In this document: positions 47,101 to 58,700 of the stretch, in pieces
Layout of the letters: each line of letters opens with the position of its first letter
How positions within the stretch are numbered: position 1 is the first letter of the stretch
DNA from: Piscicola geometra
Taxonomy: Eukaryota > Annelida > Clitellata > Hirudinida > Piscicolidae
DNA length: 64,000 nt
Reading direction: 5' to 3'
NCBI GenBank assembly: GCA_943735955.1
Contig: OX030958.1
Coordinates: 5,958,126 to 6,022,125 of the forward strand
Notes under the pieces: generated by a model
The model's database searches: none
What the model was told of the DNA's origin: nothing
Seen by the model: the letters and a program-made list of their open reading frames with translations, nothing else
Translations under genes and position numbers: made by a program

Positions 47101-49908
47101 GGTGAAAAAAGTTTCACTTTAGTGAAGTTCATTCTGACTTGATTACCAGTCTTAATTGAAAATCATTTTTTATTATGGGATAGAAAAACTATTCAGAGTT
47201 AGGCGAACACCTGCACTAATTTGAACGAAGTCCTTGTAAAGGACTATTTCTTTTAATTCCTTCATCACTACATCGCCTGTTAAACCTGCAGAAAAAGTAA
47301 CCAGTAATGATGGGTGGGAGTATCAACAATCCATAATAACTTTATGGTTTAGAAACTCGTTACATTAAATTTAACAATTCTTTTTTAAAAGTAGCAAATT
47401 GAATTAAAATATATATTTTTAATAATAGTGACGAAGATTTTCCTAGTGGCGTATAACCCGGGCGAGCTTCAAGGCCGCTTGAGGTCTCCTATTTGAATCT
47501 ATCAAAGTTAATAGGGTGTGCTGGAGTTGAACCCACGAGCTATGGTTATAAGCTGCGAGTCTTTGAACACTTGGTAACCGTCAACCCAAACGAGCCTGAG
47601 CCTTTTCCACATCTTGTACTCAGTGATGCTTGCTTATTTTTAATAGAAGATTCGCATTCTCAATGAATATTTTTCATAAAAAAAGTTTCAATCACAATTG
47701 TTTTCCACGATGCAAATATTTCGAATACTCCCAAACTTGTAACTTCGTCCTTTTTTTAAATGTTCACAACGAGTATTTAAAAATCATTCCTCGGATCAGT
47801 TGCTCTCTTCTTTAAACATTTATATTTCTAGCTTGAAGGGCATTCGAAAAAGAACTCATGAAGAATGTTAATGATTAGAGTTAAATTCGTTGAAAAATAT
47901 TATTTATAAAACTGTTTTGCTATTTCAGAAAACTTTTGATTAGAATACAAATAAAGAACGTATAAAATCAGTGTCTTTTCACTGTAAGATTACTTGAATT
48001 TTTTTCTATTTAACAAGGGGTCGCACAAACGATGGCATTCACATAAGGAGATTCATGCGAACATTTGCAAACGCCAAGAAAGCATCACTGGTTTCACTGC
48101 AATATAAAACATTAACACGACGAGTATTATTTACGTAGCGCAAGACCACTTCACACATACAGATTTAGGCACTCACTCAGAATCAGTTTCTTCAAGTCGA
48201 CAGGAAAGTTCTTCATCTTTTCCAGCAACGTCTTAATCGTGACATAACTTTTGCATTTACAGAAAAGCGTTAAATAAATTCATTTGATTGATCAACTGAC
48301 AGATTGATTAATTGATTGTATGATAACCTCACATGCTTAAACCAGCTCCATATTACGACCATATTAATAATATACCTACAGGCTGACCCATTGGGAATTT
48401 AAAAATCAATTAATAAAATAATAATAATAATCATATTTATAATAAAATAATAAGAACGAGCGCTTGTATGACGATGGGAGCGCACCTTTTGCGAGTGTTG
48501 CAGATAGATGTTCATGTCGTGCATGGTCCTCTTGAGCAGAACCGGCGTGCTGTACTTGCTTTAATCATCATAATAAATTATAAACACAAAATAATAATAA
48601 CTATAATAATAAAAATAAGAATATTGAGAATTATTAAAGGGGTGTATAATCCGTACGGAATTCTAGGCCACCTAAGATGCAAATTGTTACTCGAGCCTAA
48701 GGGCTAATGAGGCATCGGTTGCACTCGAACCTAAGACCATTGACCTATGTTCAAGCCGACAATTTTTATAAAGTCTGCAAGACGTTCACCTGTATTTAGT
48801 GCCATTCAGATTGGCTTTGCTGAGTTGGTTGTTCATGGTGAAGGAAGTCAGCACACAGACACTGGAAATTGGTTTTAACGTGCTGGAAATATTCATTTGT
48901 GAACTTTCATTGAAGGACGTTAGTTAACAAGAATTTGTCGACGTAATAGTATGTCATCGGTGTTGAAGCTTTTGAGATAAGAAAAACTAGAATTTTTAAT
49001 GAAAAGTTATAGTCAAGAAGGAATTTGAAGATAAAATGTTGTTCAAATAACTAACAGCATCAAAGTGGAGAGCATCACCACCATTGCAGATAATATATAC
49101 TTCGCTGTTACCCTGATGATGGAATCAGACTTTAACTTGGGAAGTAAGCCACAATAGTTGCACATATCACAACACCAGAAAAGAATTATAAAGACTGGCA
49201 TTGCTACGCAAAAAATTCCTCCAAACACCAAGAAGACGACCACTCCATTGTAACAACGCAGCCACTGTAGTTTGTAAATTTAAAAAAACCCATTAAAATG
49301 TTAAGTAATTGACTTTCTAACAGGTTTTATATCATTTAAAACATAATTTTTTGAAATAACCCCTTTTAACTTCAATTCTAAAAAGCCTATTAAATAGTAA
49401 CTTAAAAATCAATAATTTGACTCACTGCGTTAGTGTCTCTTAACTTTTCTAAATCAACTTTTACATCTGAAAATATTACCAATGATTTTTTGAGCTACAA
49501 GGCGCTATAGTATATACTATATACTATATACTATAGTATATAGTATATAGTATAGCGGCTATACAATGTTAACGTCTAGTTTAAAAATCGACCGTTAAGT
49601 AGCGTTTTATACTTTAGGTTTTACCAATAAATATATAAATATTTTAAAAAACCATTTCCAAATTGTATAGCCTCTAGAAATATACTGTCGTTCAAGTTAG
49701 GATGAACAAATTCGAGAAATCTTTCCGAAATAGAGTAAATCCCTCCCATTCTATTGAAAAAAGTTTCCTTGGTAACAAGAGATGTGCCGATTTTTTTCCA
49801 TCTAGTAATAATTGTAAGAATCGAATACAGATAAAGTTCATATCGTAGTTGTATGCTGACTTCTAACTTTATTAAATTTACAGTTACAACAATTGAACAA
49901 TGATCCAT
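41120..49908 (-). CDS. PROM: Prominin-like five-span membrane glycoprotein
   Basis: Twenty-four exons join in phase to about 758 aa: 49653-49908, 49426-49466, 49056-49264, 48790-48861, 48486-48558, 48177-48231, 47211-47285, 46740-46909, 46492-46548, 44974-45031, 44773-44837, 44588-44658, 44183-44338, 43704-43836, 43568-43629, 43204-43285, 42863-43039, 42639-42729, 42526-42579, 42386-42417, 41908-41985, 41652-41684, 41472-41561, 41120-41206. Prominins organise plasma-membrane protrusions. Anchors: GGIYSISERFLEFVHP, TM1 followed by WCCDMCNYCG, TM3-TM4 in two adjacent exons, NPNFQNFINLKF/RSCAANQ, LRQS, and TM5 in the last exon (NAYWFSFGAAVSCLIPG). A few donors are weak, and the exon 14/15 junction uses GC. 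No signal peptide was found in exon 1, so a further 5' exon is likely. Confidence 0.8.
43840..44020. repeat. GTTGTGGTG / TTGTTATGGTG tandem repeat
   Basis: Degenerate triplet-like G/T repeat in the prominin intron 43837-44182, with a tandemly duplicated segment of about 60 bp (GTGTTTTGTGGTRAAGTTGT). Confidence 0.9.
44366..44505. repeat. Four to five copies of AAATACTCTAAGTCTACGGA
   Basis: Tandem units of about 30-35 bp containing AATACTCTAAGTCTACG(G/A)A and an ACATAC or AATACT tail, in the intron following prominin exon 44588-44658. Confidence 0.9.
45110..46480. repeat. 14-bp minisatellite TGTTTATATGTTCA, about 1.4 kb
   Basis: About 55 virtually identical 14-bp units from 45116 to 45895. 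A less regular half then follows, built of the same unit plus TGTTTATGTG and TGTGCATGTTCA variants. It fills a prominin intron (45032-46491) and ends about 12 bp from the exon 46492-46548. All three plus frames are open, so it mimics a 505-aa protein. Confidence 0.98.
47440..47600 (-). repeat. SINE-like copy with tRNA-derived head
   Basis: On the minus strand, an A-box-like region, then a B-box (GTGGGTTCAACTCC), then a tail CCCGGGTTATACGCCACTAG. The tail recurs at 31450 (plus) and, in variant form, at 48640 (minus). Lies in a prominin intron. Confidence 0.5.
48640..48770 (-). repeat. SINE-like copy with tRNA-derived head
   Basis: On the minus strand, a B-box (AGGTTCGAGTGC) and a tail CGGATTATACACCCC similar to those of the other two copies. 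Lies in the prominin intron between exons 48486-48558 and 48790-48861. Confidence 0.45.
49502..49556. repeat. Long palindrome of CTATAGTATA units
   Basis: Near-perfect inverted repeat centred on ctatag, made of (ATACTAT)n on one side and (ATAGTAT)n on the other, bordered by GGCG and GCGG. It lies in the first recognised prominin intron. Confidence 0.9.
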
Positions 49909-49958
49909 CGGAGCATCAATACTTTTCTTAATATTTCTCTTTTACTTTCGACTCCTTC

Positions 49959-50015
49959 AAAAATAATTATCTGTGGCTCCCCTAATGATTAGGGGAGCCA
50001 CAGATAATTATTTTT
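49959..50015. repeat. 57-bp perfect palindrome with 1-nt centre
   Basis: Two 28-nt arms (49959-49986 and 49988-50015) are exact reverse complements around a single G. The arms contain CTGTGGCTCCCCTAAT, so this is not simple AT sequence. It lies about 50 bp upstream of the first recognised prominin exon. Confidence 0.95.
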
Positions 50016-50157
50016 CTTTATGTTATTGGGGCTCAAAATTCTAACCATGTAAGAAAGTTTCAAAAATGATGGGAAGTACGAAAATATTAGCCATAACGTG
50101 TCCAATAATTACATATAATAATCATCATTAAATCATTGTCATCTTCATCATAATCAT

Positions 50158-50166
50158 CATCAACAA

Positions 50167-50259
<93 letters not shown>

Positions 50260-50260
50260 T
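50158..50260. repeat. (ATC)n microsatellite
   Basis: About 34 perfect ATC triplets. The minus strand reads poly-Asp and the plus strand poly-Ile/His/Ser. There is no gene context. Confidence 0.97.
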
Positions 50261-50264
50261 ATGG

Positions 50265-50648
50265 AGTGGGCGCAGATGTGAGATCAGGATTTTTCTCCGT
50301 GGCATTACGAAATGATTTCTCCGCAGCTTTCTATTCACTGCCCATGATGTTAACTGGTCAACTTCACGTGTTTGCCTGTCTTGGATCGTTCTACGACAAG
50401 ATTTAGAGTCAATAGGACATCCTTGGTCCGCCAAGACTGTTCATGCTCTCATCTCAAGAAGAACAAATAACACATTCTGCGGGCATGGGAAGACAATGGC
50501 CAGTGAATTTATTTTGGCACTTTCGAACCATTTCGCTGATGCGCTTCTGTCGACTCATTTGTAGAGAGCCTCGTTTGAGACGTGGTCGCTGTACTGTTAG
50601 ATTCTGAGCACCATCCGATTGTAAAGACGCTTCTTCTACCATTAGTAT
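50265..50648. other. Coding-like block, unidentified
   Basis: GC-richer DNA than its surroundings, with open stretches on both strands (for example HYEMISPQLSIHCP on plus and RRNHFVMPRRKILISHLRPL on minus). It looks like an old transposon or retroelement fragment, but I cannot assign a family. It abuts the hAT MITE at 50649. Confidence 0.35.
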
Positions 50649-51000
50649 CAAAGACGGCGAACCTGGAGGGGTCCAGACCTCCCCCACTTTTTGGTAGTGA
50701 GGGGGTCCGCTTTAATTTTATCCAAAAAAAATGTTAAACTTGTTTTGATACGAAACTACTCGTCTAACGGTATAAAACCGAGCGTTTACATAGTAATACA
50801 TTGTGAGCATGTGTGGTTATAGTTATAGCTGTCTAAAACAAAATTATTCATTGTTTACTTAAATATACGTATCAAAACAGAAATTAAAAAATGTTTTTTC
50901 AAGTGGGGGAAAGGGGGGTCCCAGGACCCCTTCAGGATCGTCCATGTTGGGTAGGACCCCCCCCCCCCTCTCCCAGATTTGCAGCAGATCGCTGCCCCTG
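50649..51000. mobile_element. hAT MITE with 8-bp target duplication
   Basis: The left end is CAAAGACGGCGAACCT. The right end on the minus strand is CAGGGGCAGCGATCTG. Flanking 8-mers attagtat (50641-50648) and atgagtat (51001-51008) match at 7 of 8. Subterminal runs of C/G (CCCCCC, GGGGG) mirror each other. At 352 bp with no coding capacity, it is non-autonomous. Its right end closely matches the end at 62789 of the ZMYM1-type hAT. Confidence 0.8.
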
Positions 51001-51859
51001 ATGAGTATTCATGATTCGCAGCCATAGAACCAAATAGAGATGCATGCAGGTTTAAAGATGCGAATTTTTAGATATGTTTGGGTGAGTGAATCTTTTGTAG
51101 CTTTGTAAAGGCTGTCCATCAGAGTGTTTTCTTCTTCAATTTATAATTTTTATGTTGTTCTTTTTCATTTAAAACCATCCTTTGGTAATGTGTTGCCTAA
51201 AACCCACGTAGAAAATTATTTGCACAAAACTTAATTTTTAGAATTTTTGCAACACGTTAAAAATCAAGATTTACCCATTTGTATCGATTATCTAAGCAAA
51301 TACGTGCTTCAAAGCTCATTTTTGTAAATGCATGTTCGTAGCTATAACGTGTGAGCTACACTATATTTTTTTTCCTATTTTTTCAATACAGCTTTTTCTA
51401 ACTAGCATCATGCCAGGCCTGGACAAAACTATCCGGATATTTCTGATTTCAGAGACACTCATGCAAAGCCGAAAGATAAAGATGAAGAAAAGAGATCTTA
51501 AATATATATTTAATGTATTAGGAATTTTTTAAACTTTTTATTTTTTGCTTTGTACAAATATATTTTTTCAAGTACTAAAAATTAACGTTTCAAGGTTTAA
51601 CGGTAACTTTTTTTCAATTAGAAACAAGCTAACTGATTAACGGTTAACGAAGTTATCTTTTTGATAAACTGAACACTTGTGAGATATACATATGATAGTG
51701 AAAATAGATAAATGAGATGTTTTCATATATCTTTCTTATTATATTATATAATTATGTATATTATAATATAATATACATGTGATCACCTTTTTAAATGCTT
51801 ATTAAGGCTTGCTTGCGAAGAGAAAGCAACTTTTCACAGAGTTTTAGAATTTCATCAAA
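51001..51859. other. Upstream region of the MINPP-like gene
   Basis: AT-rich; holds the promoter and 5' UTR of the plus-strand gene at 51860. A palindromic TATATTATAA-type segment lies at about 51735-51780. No clear TATA-box position can be assigned. Confidence 0.35.
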
Positions 51860-54021
51860 ATGAAGTTTTTGTTTGTCTTAGCGCTTTCCATCAACGTAGC
51901 ATGGTCGATGGACAACTTCGCTACGAAAACGTCTTATAAGGCATCGCTAGAAATCGATTCGACCGAAACTTTTTTCCAAACGTTTCCCATTCCTGAAACC
52001 TGTGCTCCTGCCAAATACGTATCTGGCTTGTACCGTCATGGTATAGCGCAACCCAGTAAGTCAGTCGTAAAGGAGGCTCTTGACGAACTAAAAACCAAGG
52101 ACCAAGCTGGAACGGATCTTCTTGCTAAGCTGCAAGAAGTGCTGAGTCAATTTCCAAGTGCAAAACAAAAGACTTTATCTGAAACCGGGAAAAAAGAGTT
52201 TGAAGAAATTGGGAGAAAGTTGAAGGAAAGACACCCTTCTTTGTTCGAAGGCTTGAAAGGAAATGATTTCGAGTTTTATTTGACGGCAGAGTCGAGATAT
52301 CACGATAGCTTCAGAAGTTTCGTGAAAGGTTTTGGGCTAACGGAAGAACCATTTCCAACTGAAGATGAAAGCTTAATGGCTTTCTACAAGGCGTGTCAAA
52401 AGTACATCAAGGATGTGGATGATAAAGATGTTGGAGAAAATGAACAAAGTGCCTTCATGGATCAGAAAATTGGGTTTCTAAATGAAGAATTGCGCAAAAA
52501 GTATGAAAGCTATTTTGAACCCTACACATTTACCAAAGGTGAGAGTATTTATTTTTAATTTAATTATAATTTAAAACTAGTAATCTTTTCATCTTTATCC
52601 ATGGAATCTTTTGGTGGAGAACTAGTCAAAAGGCTTTAATCTTTTAAATTTAAACTTTTCCAGATCAAGTCAAGGCTCTTTACAAGCTGGCTGGCTCAGA
52701 GTTAGCTATCCTGGGAACAAGGCAGTTTCAAGAAACTTTTTTGAGCGAAGAGGCAGTTAATGTTCTTGAGTACGCAGTTGATCTTAAGGTGGGTGGGGGT
52801 ATATGAGTGGTGGATGAGAGATAAATGGATGATTGTGAGATGGATGGGTGGGAGATGGATGCACAAAAGATGAATGGGTGGAAGATGAATGGGTGAAAGA
52901 TGGATTGGTAGAAATTGAGTGGGTGGGAGATGGATGGCTCGATTATAGATGGGTGAAAAATTAGCTTTACAAAGTAGAATTAGGCGTCAATATATGGCAA
53001 GTAAATAGAGTAAATTTGCGATACGGTAAAACAATCGACTACCAGCTTAACACCCCATGCAACACCATTGCAGAAGTACTGGAAGAGTTACGGAGGAGAA
53101 GAAATCACCAAGATGCAGAGTTGTGGACTTCTCAAGCACATCTTTGGTAGGATGGACAGAGCAATCGATGAAGCCAGGTGCTTTTTACATCCATTGTAAA
53201 AACTTTTTTCTAATTGATTTTTCTTAAAACTCGTGGGTGTATACGATATATTTTATTGCTTCATTATTTATTAAATGTTGATACAAAATTTAATGATACT
53301 AATTTTTTAATCAATATGTCTTATTTTTCATTAATTTTCATTTATTCATCATAAATAGGTTTTTATTTTTCCTTAACTATTTTTAAATGAAGTATTTTTA
53401 TTTTTAATAAAGTATTTTATTTTTAATAAAGTATTTTATTTTTAATAAAGTATTTCATTTTCAATGAAGTATTTTTATTTTTCAATAATGTATTTTTATT
53501 TTTAATAATGTATTTTTATTTTTAATAATGTATTTTTAGTTTTAATAATGTATTTTTATTTTTAATAATTTATTTTTATTTTTTATAATTCATTTATATT
53601 TTTCATAAACTATTTAACATTCTTTTTAAATTATTTTTTTCATAAAATAAATAAATAAAGATTTCACACTCACAGTGGCAGCGTCTCAAAAGGAACATTT
53701 TACTTTGGCCACGCCAAAACTCTCCTATCGACACTCTCTCTCCTGGGTCTCTTCAAAGATGTGCCCACCGTTGACAGCTACAATTCAATGAAGAGCAGAG
53801 ACTTCAAGAGCACGCGCTTAATCCCATTCTCAGGTAACATCCGTTTTGAACTTCTCGAGTGTGACGGCGTTCTGAACATTGCGCTCTACATGAAGGACTC
53901 CCAGCTTAAATGGCCCGCGTGTGACTCCTCCGTGTGCCCTTATGCGACAGTCAAGGCATACTATCAAGACATAATAGATAAGTGTGACTTCGACACAATC
54001 TGCGAGAACAAGAAGGATTGA
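51860..54021 (+). CDS. Secreted MINPP-like histidine phosphatase homologue, probable pseudoenzyme
   Basis: Four exons (51860-52538, 52664-52788, 53074-53177, 53676-54021) join in phase to 417 aa. All introns are GT-AG with good acceptors (TTTTCCAG, CATTGCAG, CACTCACAG). Family members (multiple inositol polyphosphate phosphatase, histidine phosphatase clade 2) remove phosphates from inositol polyphosphates in the ER or outside the cell. Here a signal peptide (MKFLFVLALSINVAWS) is followed by SGLYRHGIAQP at residues 55-65, where active enzymes have RHGxRxP; the second Arg is Ala. In the C-terminal block FYFGHAKTLLSTLSLLG, residues 315-317 are HAK where MINPP has HAE, the Glu being the proton donor. 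Fold and length fit the family, but activity is unlikely. The C-terminus (ENKKD) is not a standard KDEL signal. Confidence 0.85.
53385..53600. repeat. GTATTTTTATTTTTAATAAT tandem repeat
   Basis: About ten degenerate copies of an AT-rich 18-20-bp unit within the third intron of the MINPP-like gene. Confidence 0.9.
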
Positions 54022-54439
54022 GAATGGCTTTGGGGTCTGAGTGAACGTTTTGATGGGGTGAAGGAGTTCTGTGAAGAGTTTTTGTGAATTTATGGGAAAC
54101 ATAAATTCGTAATTTAGCCAATATAATTTTTTTTGAGTTAATATTCAATTTGTTAAATAGTTTCTAACATGCATTCCAAATTGTGTCTCATTTTCCAAGC
54201 ATTTGTAGCTCGATTTCAAAGCTTGTTATTCGATCAATTTTAGTGATAATCTCTATTTACTTTAGATAAATAGCATCTGCCAATTGTTTAAACATAACTT
54301 TTTTTAGGTATATAAATTTATTCAATTGATTTATTTATTGATTCTGTAAGCAACCTTTTTATTTTTCATTCAAGCATAACGATGGTGGAGGGATTCAACT
54401 AAATATATAGAGTTATTGAAAAATGTTTGAAAATGTCAA

Positions 54440-54445
54440 AATAAA
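54440..54445 (+). promoter_or_regulatory. Candidate poly-A signal AATAAA
   Basis: Hexamer about 420 nt after the stop of the MINPP-like gene. AT-rich context makes chance matches common. Confidence 0.35.
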
Positions 54446-55298
54446 CTTTGAATTCAATGTTGCATAGTTTTTTAATCTAATTTTGATAGAAAGATCTTTT
54501 TTCAATTTGAAGTATTTATTCAGAGGTCACTCAATAAATAAAAAAATTCACTATGTTGTAGCATGTGACGAAACAAGTTTATTTCCACTTTATGAAGTTT
54601 AAAATCAATATTTAAAAAAAAGAGTTGTGCCGAATGAGCAAAGCTAGGATGAACAATTAAACATAGCCAAAAATACCTTGAATATAGTTTATAAATTATC
54701 AAAATCTGTAGCAGCAGTATCACGTCATCAATATGCTCTAATGGCAATATGGAATGCGTTTTCTGTTGTTCTCGAGAATTTCTACCAGTTTCTAAATCTC
54801 TGCTTCAGTTTTTGATAATTTTCAAAGATTCAAAACTTACTTTAGGGGTAAAAGTAGCAATTACTTTCAAGATCTTTGATCAGTTCACGAAAAAATGGTT
54901 ACATCGAGCTTAAAAATCTGAAAAGCCGCAGTTAACGATTATGTCACACACATCAAGTCATTTGCGGAAGAATTATTTTCCAATGGACAGACAATTCATG
55001 CTGGAACCTGAACATTAGCTGCAAAAATACCGAATTCGCACAATTGATATAGGATAGCATTCTTTAATTGGTCTTTTTCATACGTTCAACCGCATACTAA
55101 TCAATCAATCACTTAAAACTATTTTTATAGCGCGTTTTTCTCTAATTCAAAAGCGCTTTCAAATAAATTTGTTGAATAAAACAGGTAATAGACCTCCTCT
55201 AATACTGGTTCCCCGCGGCCATCTTGGTTTACTGCAGCCATTCCTTGACAGATTCAAATCGACCATAAATCACCCCAAAACCTTCTAAATAATACTAT
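54446..55298. other. Non-coding stretch, nothing recognised
   Basis: Mostly AT-rich. A segment near 55120-55170 (AGCGCGTTTTTCTCTAATTC) resembles, inverted, 9267-9310 and may be a short dispersed repeat. Confidence 0.4.
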
Positions 55299-55739
55299 TT
55301 AATTTTTATAATGGTTGTGCCGATTGTGACAGTCTTCGTTATCTTCAAGTCGTATCACAGGTGGAGTATAACGAAATAGCCTTCGCATCGGGGAAGATTT
55401 TTTAATTATATATTTAAAATTTCGAATTAGTCGATGAGCGATGGGAAGAATAATTTGATCTAAATTAAAATATTTTGCAAACAAAATCGCTAACTCTATC
55501 GACGACTTCTTCATTATTACCAACCAACCATGACCGCCACTACCACTTCTATCACCACCGCCACTTTCACCACCTCTTGCGCCATCACTTCCCTTCAAAA
55601 AACCACCACAGCGCATCTGGGCACTGACGAAATCTTCTCCCAATTCGATTCCAGGCCCTGAGGAGGCTGTGGAGAAGTCGGAAAAAGAAACCTCTTGAGG
55701 GCACCCGCTCGATGATGATGATGACGATGTTGCGAACAT
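55299..55739 (-). CDS. Possible gene or exon, Ser/Gly-rich then basic
   Basis: 146-codon frame with ATG. It starts with a Ser run, then CPQEVSFSDFSTASSGPG, a Gly/Ser/Arg-rich stretch, a hydrophobic part (IELAILFAKYFNLDQIILPI) and a basic end. The first half has coding-like composition. A GTAATA donor after GHGWL could end an exon inside the frame. No family recognised. Confidence 0.35.
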   Translation of the reverse strand: MFATSSSSSSSGCPQEVSFSDFSTASSGPGIELGEDFVSAQMRCGGFLKGSDGARGGESGGGDRSGSGGHGWLVIMKKSSIELAILFAKYFNLDQIILPIAHRLIRNFKYIIKKSSPMRRLFRYTPPVIRLEDNEDCHNRHNHYKN

Positions 55740-58700
55740 TCAAACAGCTATTTATTTTATAAGTCTTTTTAAATAAAAAGCTAAAGAAGGTTTATTTCAC
55801 GCCTAAATAGTGTTTTGAAAATTAAAAAATCTGAAATCTAGAAAGGAAACTCAAATGACTAAGGGAAATCACTGCACAAGCTCTATGTACATGACCACGT
55901 CTGGGAGAAGTCTAGGAGCTTCAAAACAAAACTCAGTACTTTAATTTAGAAAATAAAATAATACATATATGTTTTGGTATACATTTGTTTGGTATTGATA
56001 GATATTAGTGAAAATATTGTATTAATGGGTTAAATTATTTTTAAATATTCTTTTTTTTAATTGGACAAATAAACGAAATGCAAATTAAAATATAAAAATG
56101 TAACTTATTAAGTAAAAACTACGCAAGTTTAAACAACTCATAAAACGTGAACCCTAAACATTATTGCCTCGAACATTTGAGCGTGCTTTTTAGTGAGTAT
56201 TCATTTGTAATCCTGTGTCGACTTCATGAAGTCGCTCAGTATTCAATGCAATATTTAAGCTTTTTTAAAAAGATACAAAATGCCTAAATGCTTCGAAGTG
56301 CAAAATGGAAGATCGACAATACAGGTTAAATCTAAAAAATAAATAATTAAATAGTTTTCTAAAGAGATGACGAGTCATGTCGAGGTATAGAAGAAGCTAG
56401 TAAAAGTAATTATGTGGAAGACAACGCAGTAAGGAACACGTAAGATTTAGTGTATTGGAAAACAAATAGAAGAAAAGAAGTTTTATGCAGAAGAGAAATA
56501 ATAATTCTCACAAAAGTTCTAAATTAATTAATTTAAATAAAAATATTAAATATTAAATTTCCAAATACGTCATTAAATCCTAAACAAGATCACAAACACA
56601 ATTTCTCAAATAAACGATAAAAATATTTTTCTGCCTGTTTTTCAAGCATTCCCCTCTCATATAGTCTGTCAAAAACCACCATGTCCATAAAACTGTGGAA
56701 TCGAAATAAATCCACATGAATTTTCCCTCACCCAATTCATCCCCACACTAAAGTGTTCCTCTAATCGCTCAACTATTAAATACAAACGTATGAAAGCATG
56801 CAATGTTACTAAGGTAAAATAGTTAAGATTTACAACTAAAAATGAAAGAGAATTCAAATGAGAAAATGAAGTTTGAAAAGCATCACATACAAACCACGAG
56901 GGTACAAATCTTGTGCATCTCAATCTCTTAATACAGCGAAAGTAAATTCATGAAAAGATGACTTAGAATGGAAAACCAATAAATTAAAAAAAGTTTATTC
57001 GCTGTACAGTTTGTTCGAGTGATTGATTTAAAAACCGCAAAAAAACATTTAAAATATATCTTCAGGCCAACACCATACAATTTATTTTTAGTCGTATACC
57101 ATTACTGTCACAGGAAAAGTGTTAGTGCAAAAATCGTCGCATAAGAGAGGTAATAATGGATTCGTTGCTCGTAGAAGTATTGGAATAGATGGGAGGGTAG
57201 ATGAATGATGGAATAACGGTCCAGGAATGTTGCAAATAATAAGAATTATTAATATTCGAATTATCATAATTTAAATAATATTGTAAATATAATAAAAATA
57301 TTATTGTTATTATTATTAAATGAACAAAAATGACAAATAAGCGAGAGTTCGATGTAAAAAAAAAGGAAGTTTTTGTGTCTTTTTATGTTATATGCTGCAT
57401 TTGAAACAAGGTTTGGAAGTTTTATGAGCATATAAATATGTCTGCAAAAAAGGGGAGGTATTCTTTACCGTCATATATCATCGTTTAATTTACAAAGCTT
57501 GAAATACTTACATGAAGATATTTTCTGAATATATTTAAAAAAACTAAAGTGAATTCTAAAGATACGGTATACAGTGCAGATATTTAGAATTTTAAAAATC
57601 CTTGAATGTTCAATTTAAATTAGTATAAATTCAGTCGAGGGAAGTTTTAAATACCAAAATCTTTAACATTATTTTTTGTGTGAATTATTAAATATCTCAT
57701 CATTTCAAATTTTTCTAATTTACAGAATCTTTCAAGCGCCTTTGAAGCTGTTCACAGATCAAACAAGCTCCATTAAATAATAAAACTCCGAAAAAACGTT
57801 GGCAACATCATGATCGTGAGACTCTGTTAGCAGAACGTTTTCATATATATATTTTGAGTTATATTATTATATAGAATATGATATACGAACTATTGTAAAT
57901 ATATTTGATGGGTTTTTGAGTAAGGTTTAATTTAAAAAAAGAACGATATAAAACAAGTTACGCAGTCTGAATATTTGTTTGATATATTTTGAGATAGTTT
58001 AAAATTGAAGAAAATAGATAAAAGCGAGTGAAAAAATTATTTACAAAATCGAATACTTATGTCAATAAATAAAAATCATTTGAATTTAACCCGAAATATA
58101 TAATGAACTGTATATTTGTTCGTAAATATATTTTAATAGAATTAAATACAAAATTTGTTTTTATTAATTCATTAAAGAATATAGTATATAAAATATATGC
58201 TTAAATTTTTATTTATTTATTTAAAATTTTATATTAAAATTATATTTCGGAAAAAATCGAGATGTCGGAGATATACGGATTGTTTGTGTTAAGCTTATAA
58301 TAGAGATTCAAAAAGGTAAATAAACATGTGATTTAAATAAGCTGAAGTGTATTGACAAAAAAATTTAATCCAATTAAAAAAATAGAAAATAATTTGTTGA
58401 AAAAAAAAACAAATTAAGAAGAAAATTAAATCGTCTTTAAATAACAAAGAAGCAAGAAAAAAAGAATAATAATTATTCATAAAAAATCAGCAGATTTTAA
58501 GTATTTATAAAACAACGCCTGAATAAATAGTATAAAAAATCTAAAAGAAAAGTCACAGAGGAGCTCCAAAATCTAAAGTATTGTCAGACTAGAAATGTAA
58601 GACTCTCTTATCTGTTTGATGGAGTTGGAGGTGATGGAAAAGATGGTAAGATGGGATAAGAAGGTGATGGAATGGTAGGATGGAGTTAGGAGATGATGGA

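Noticed and set aside
56669..56923. 84-codon minus-strand ORF
   Set aside because: No recognised motif and composition similar to surrounding non-coding DNA.
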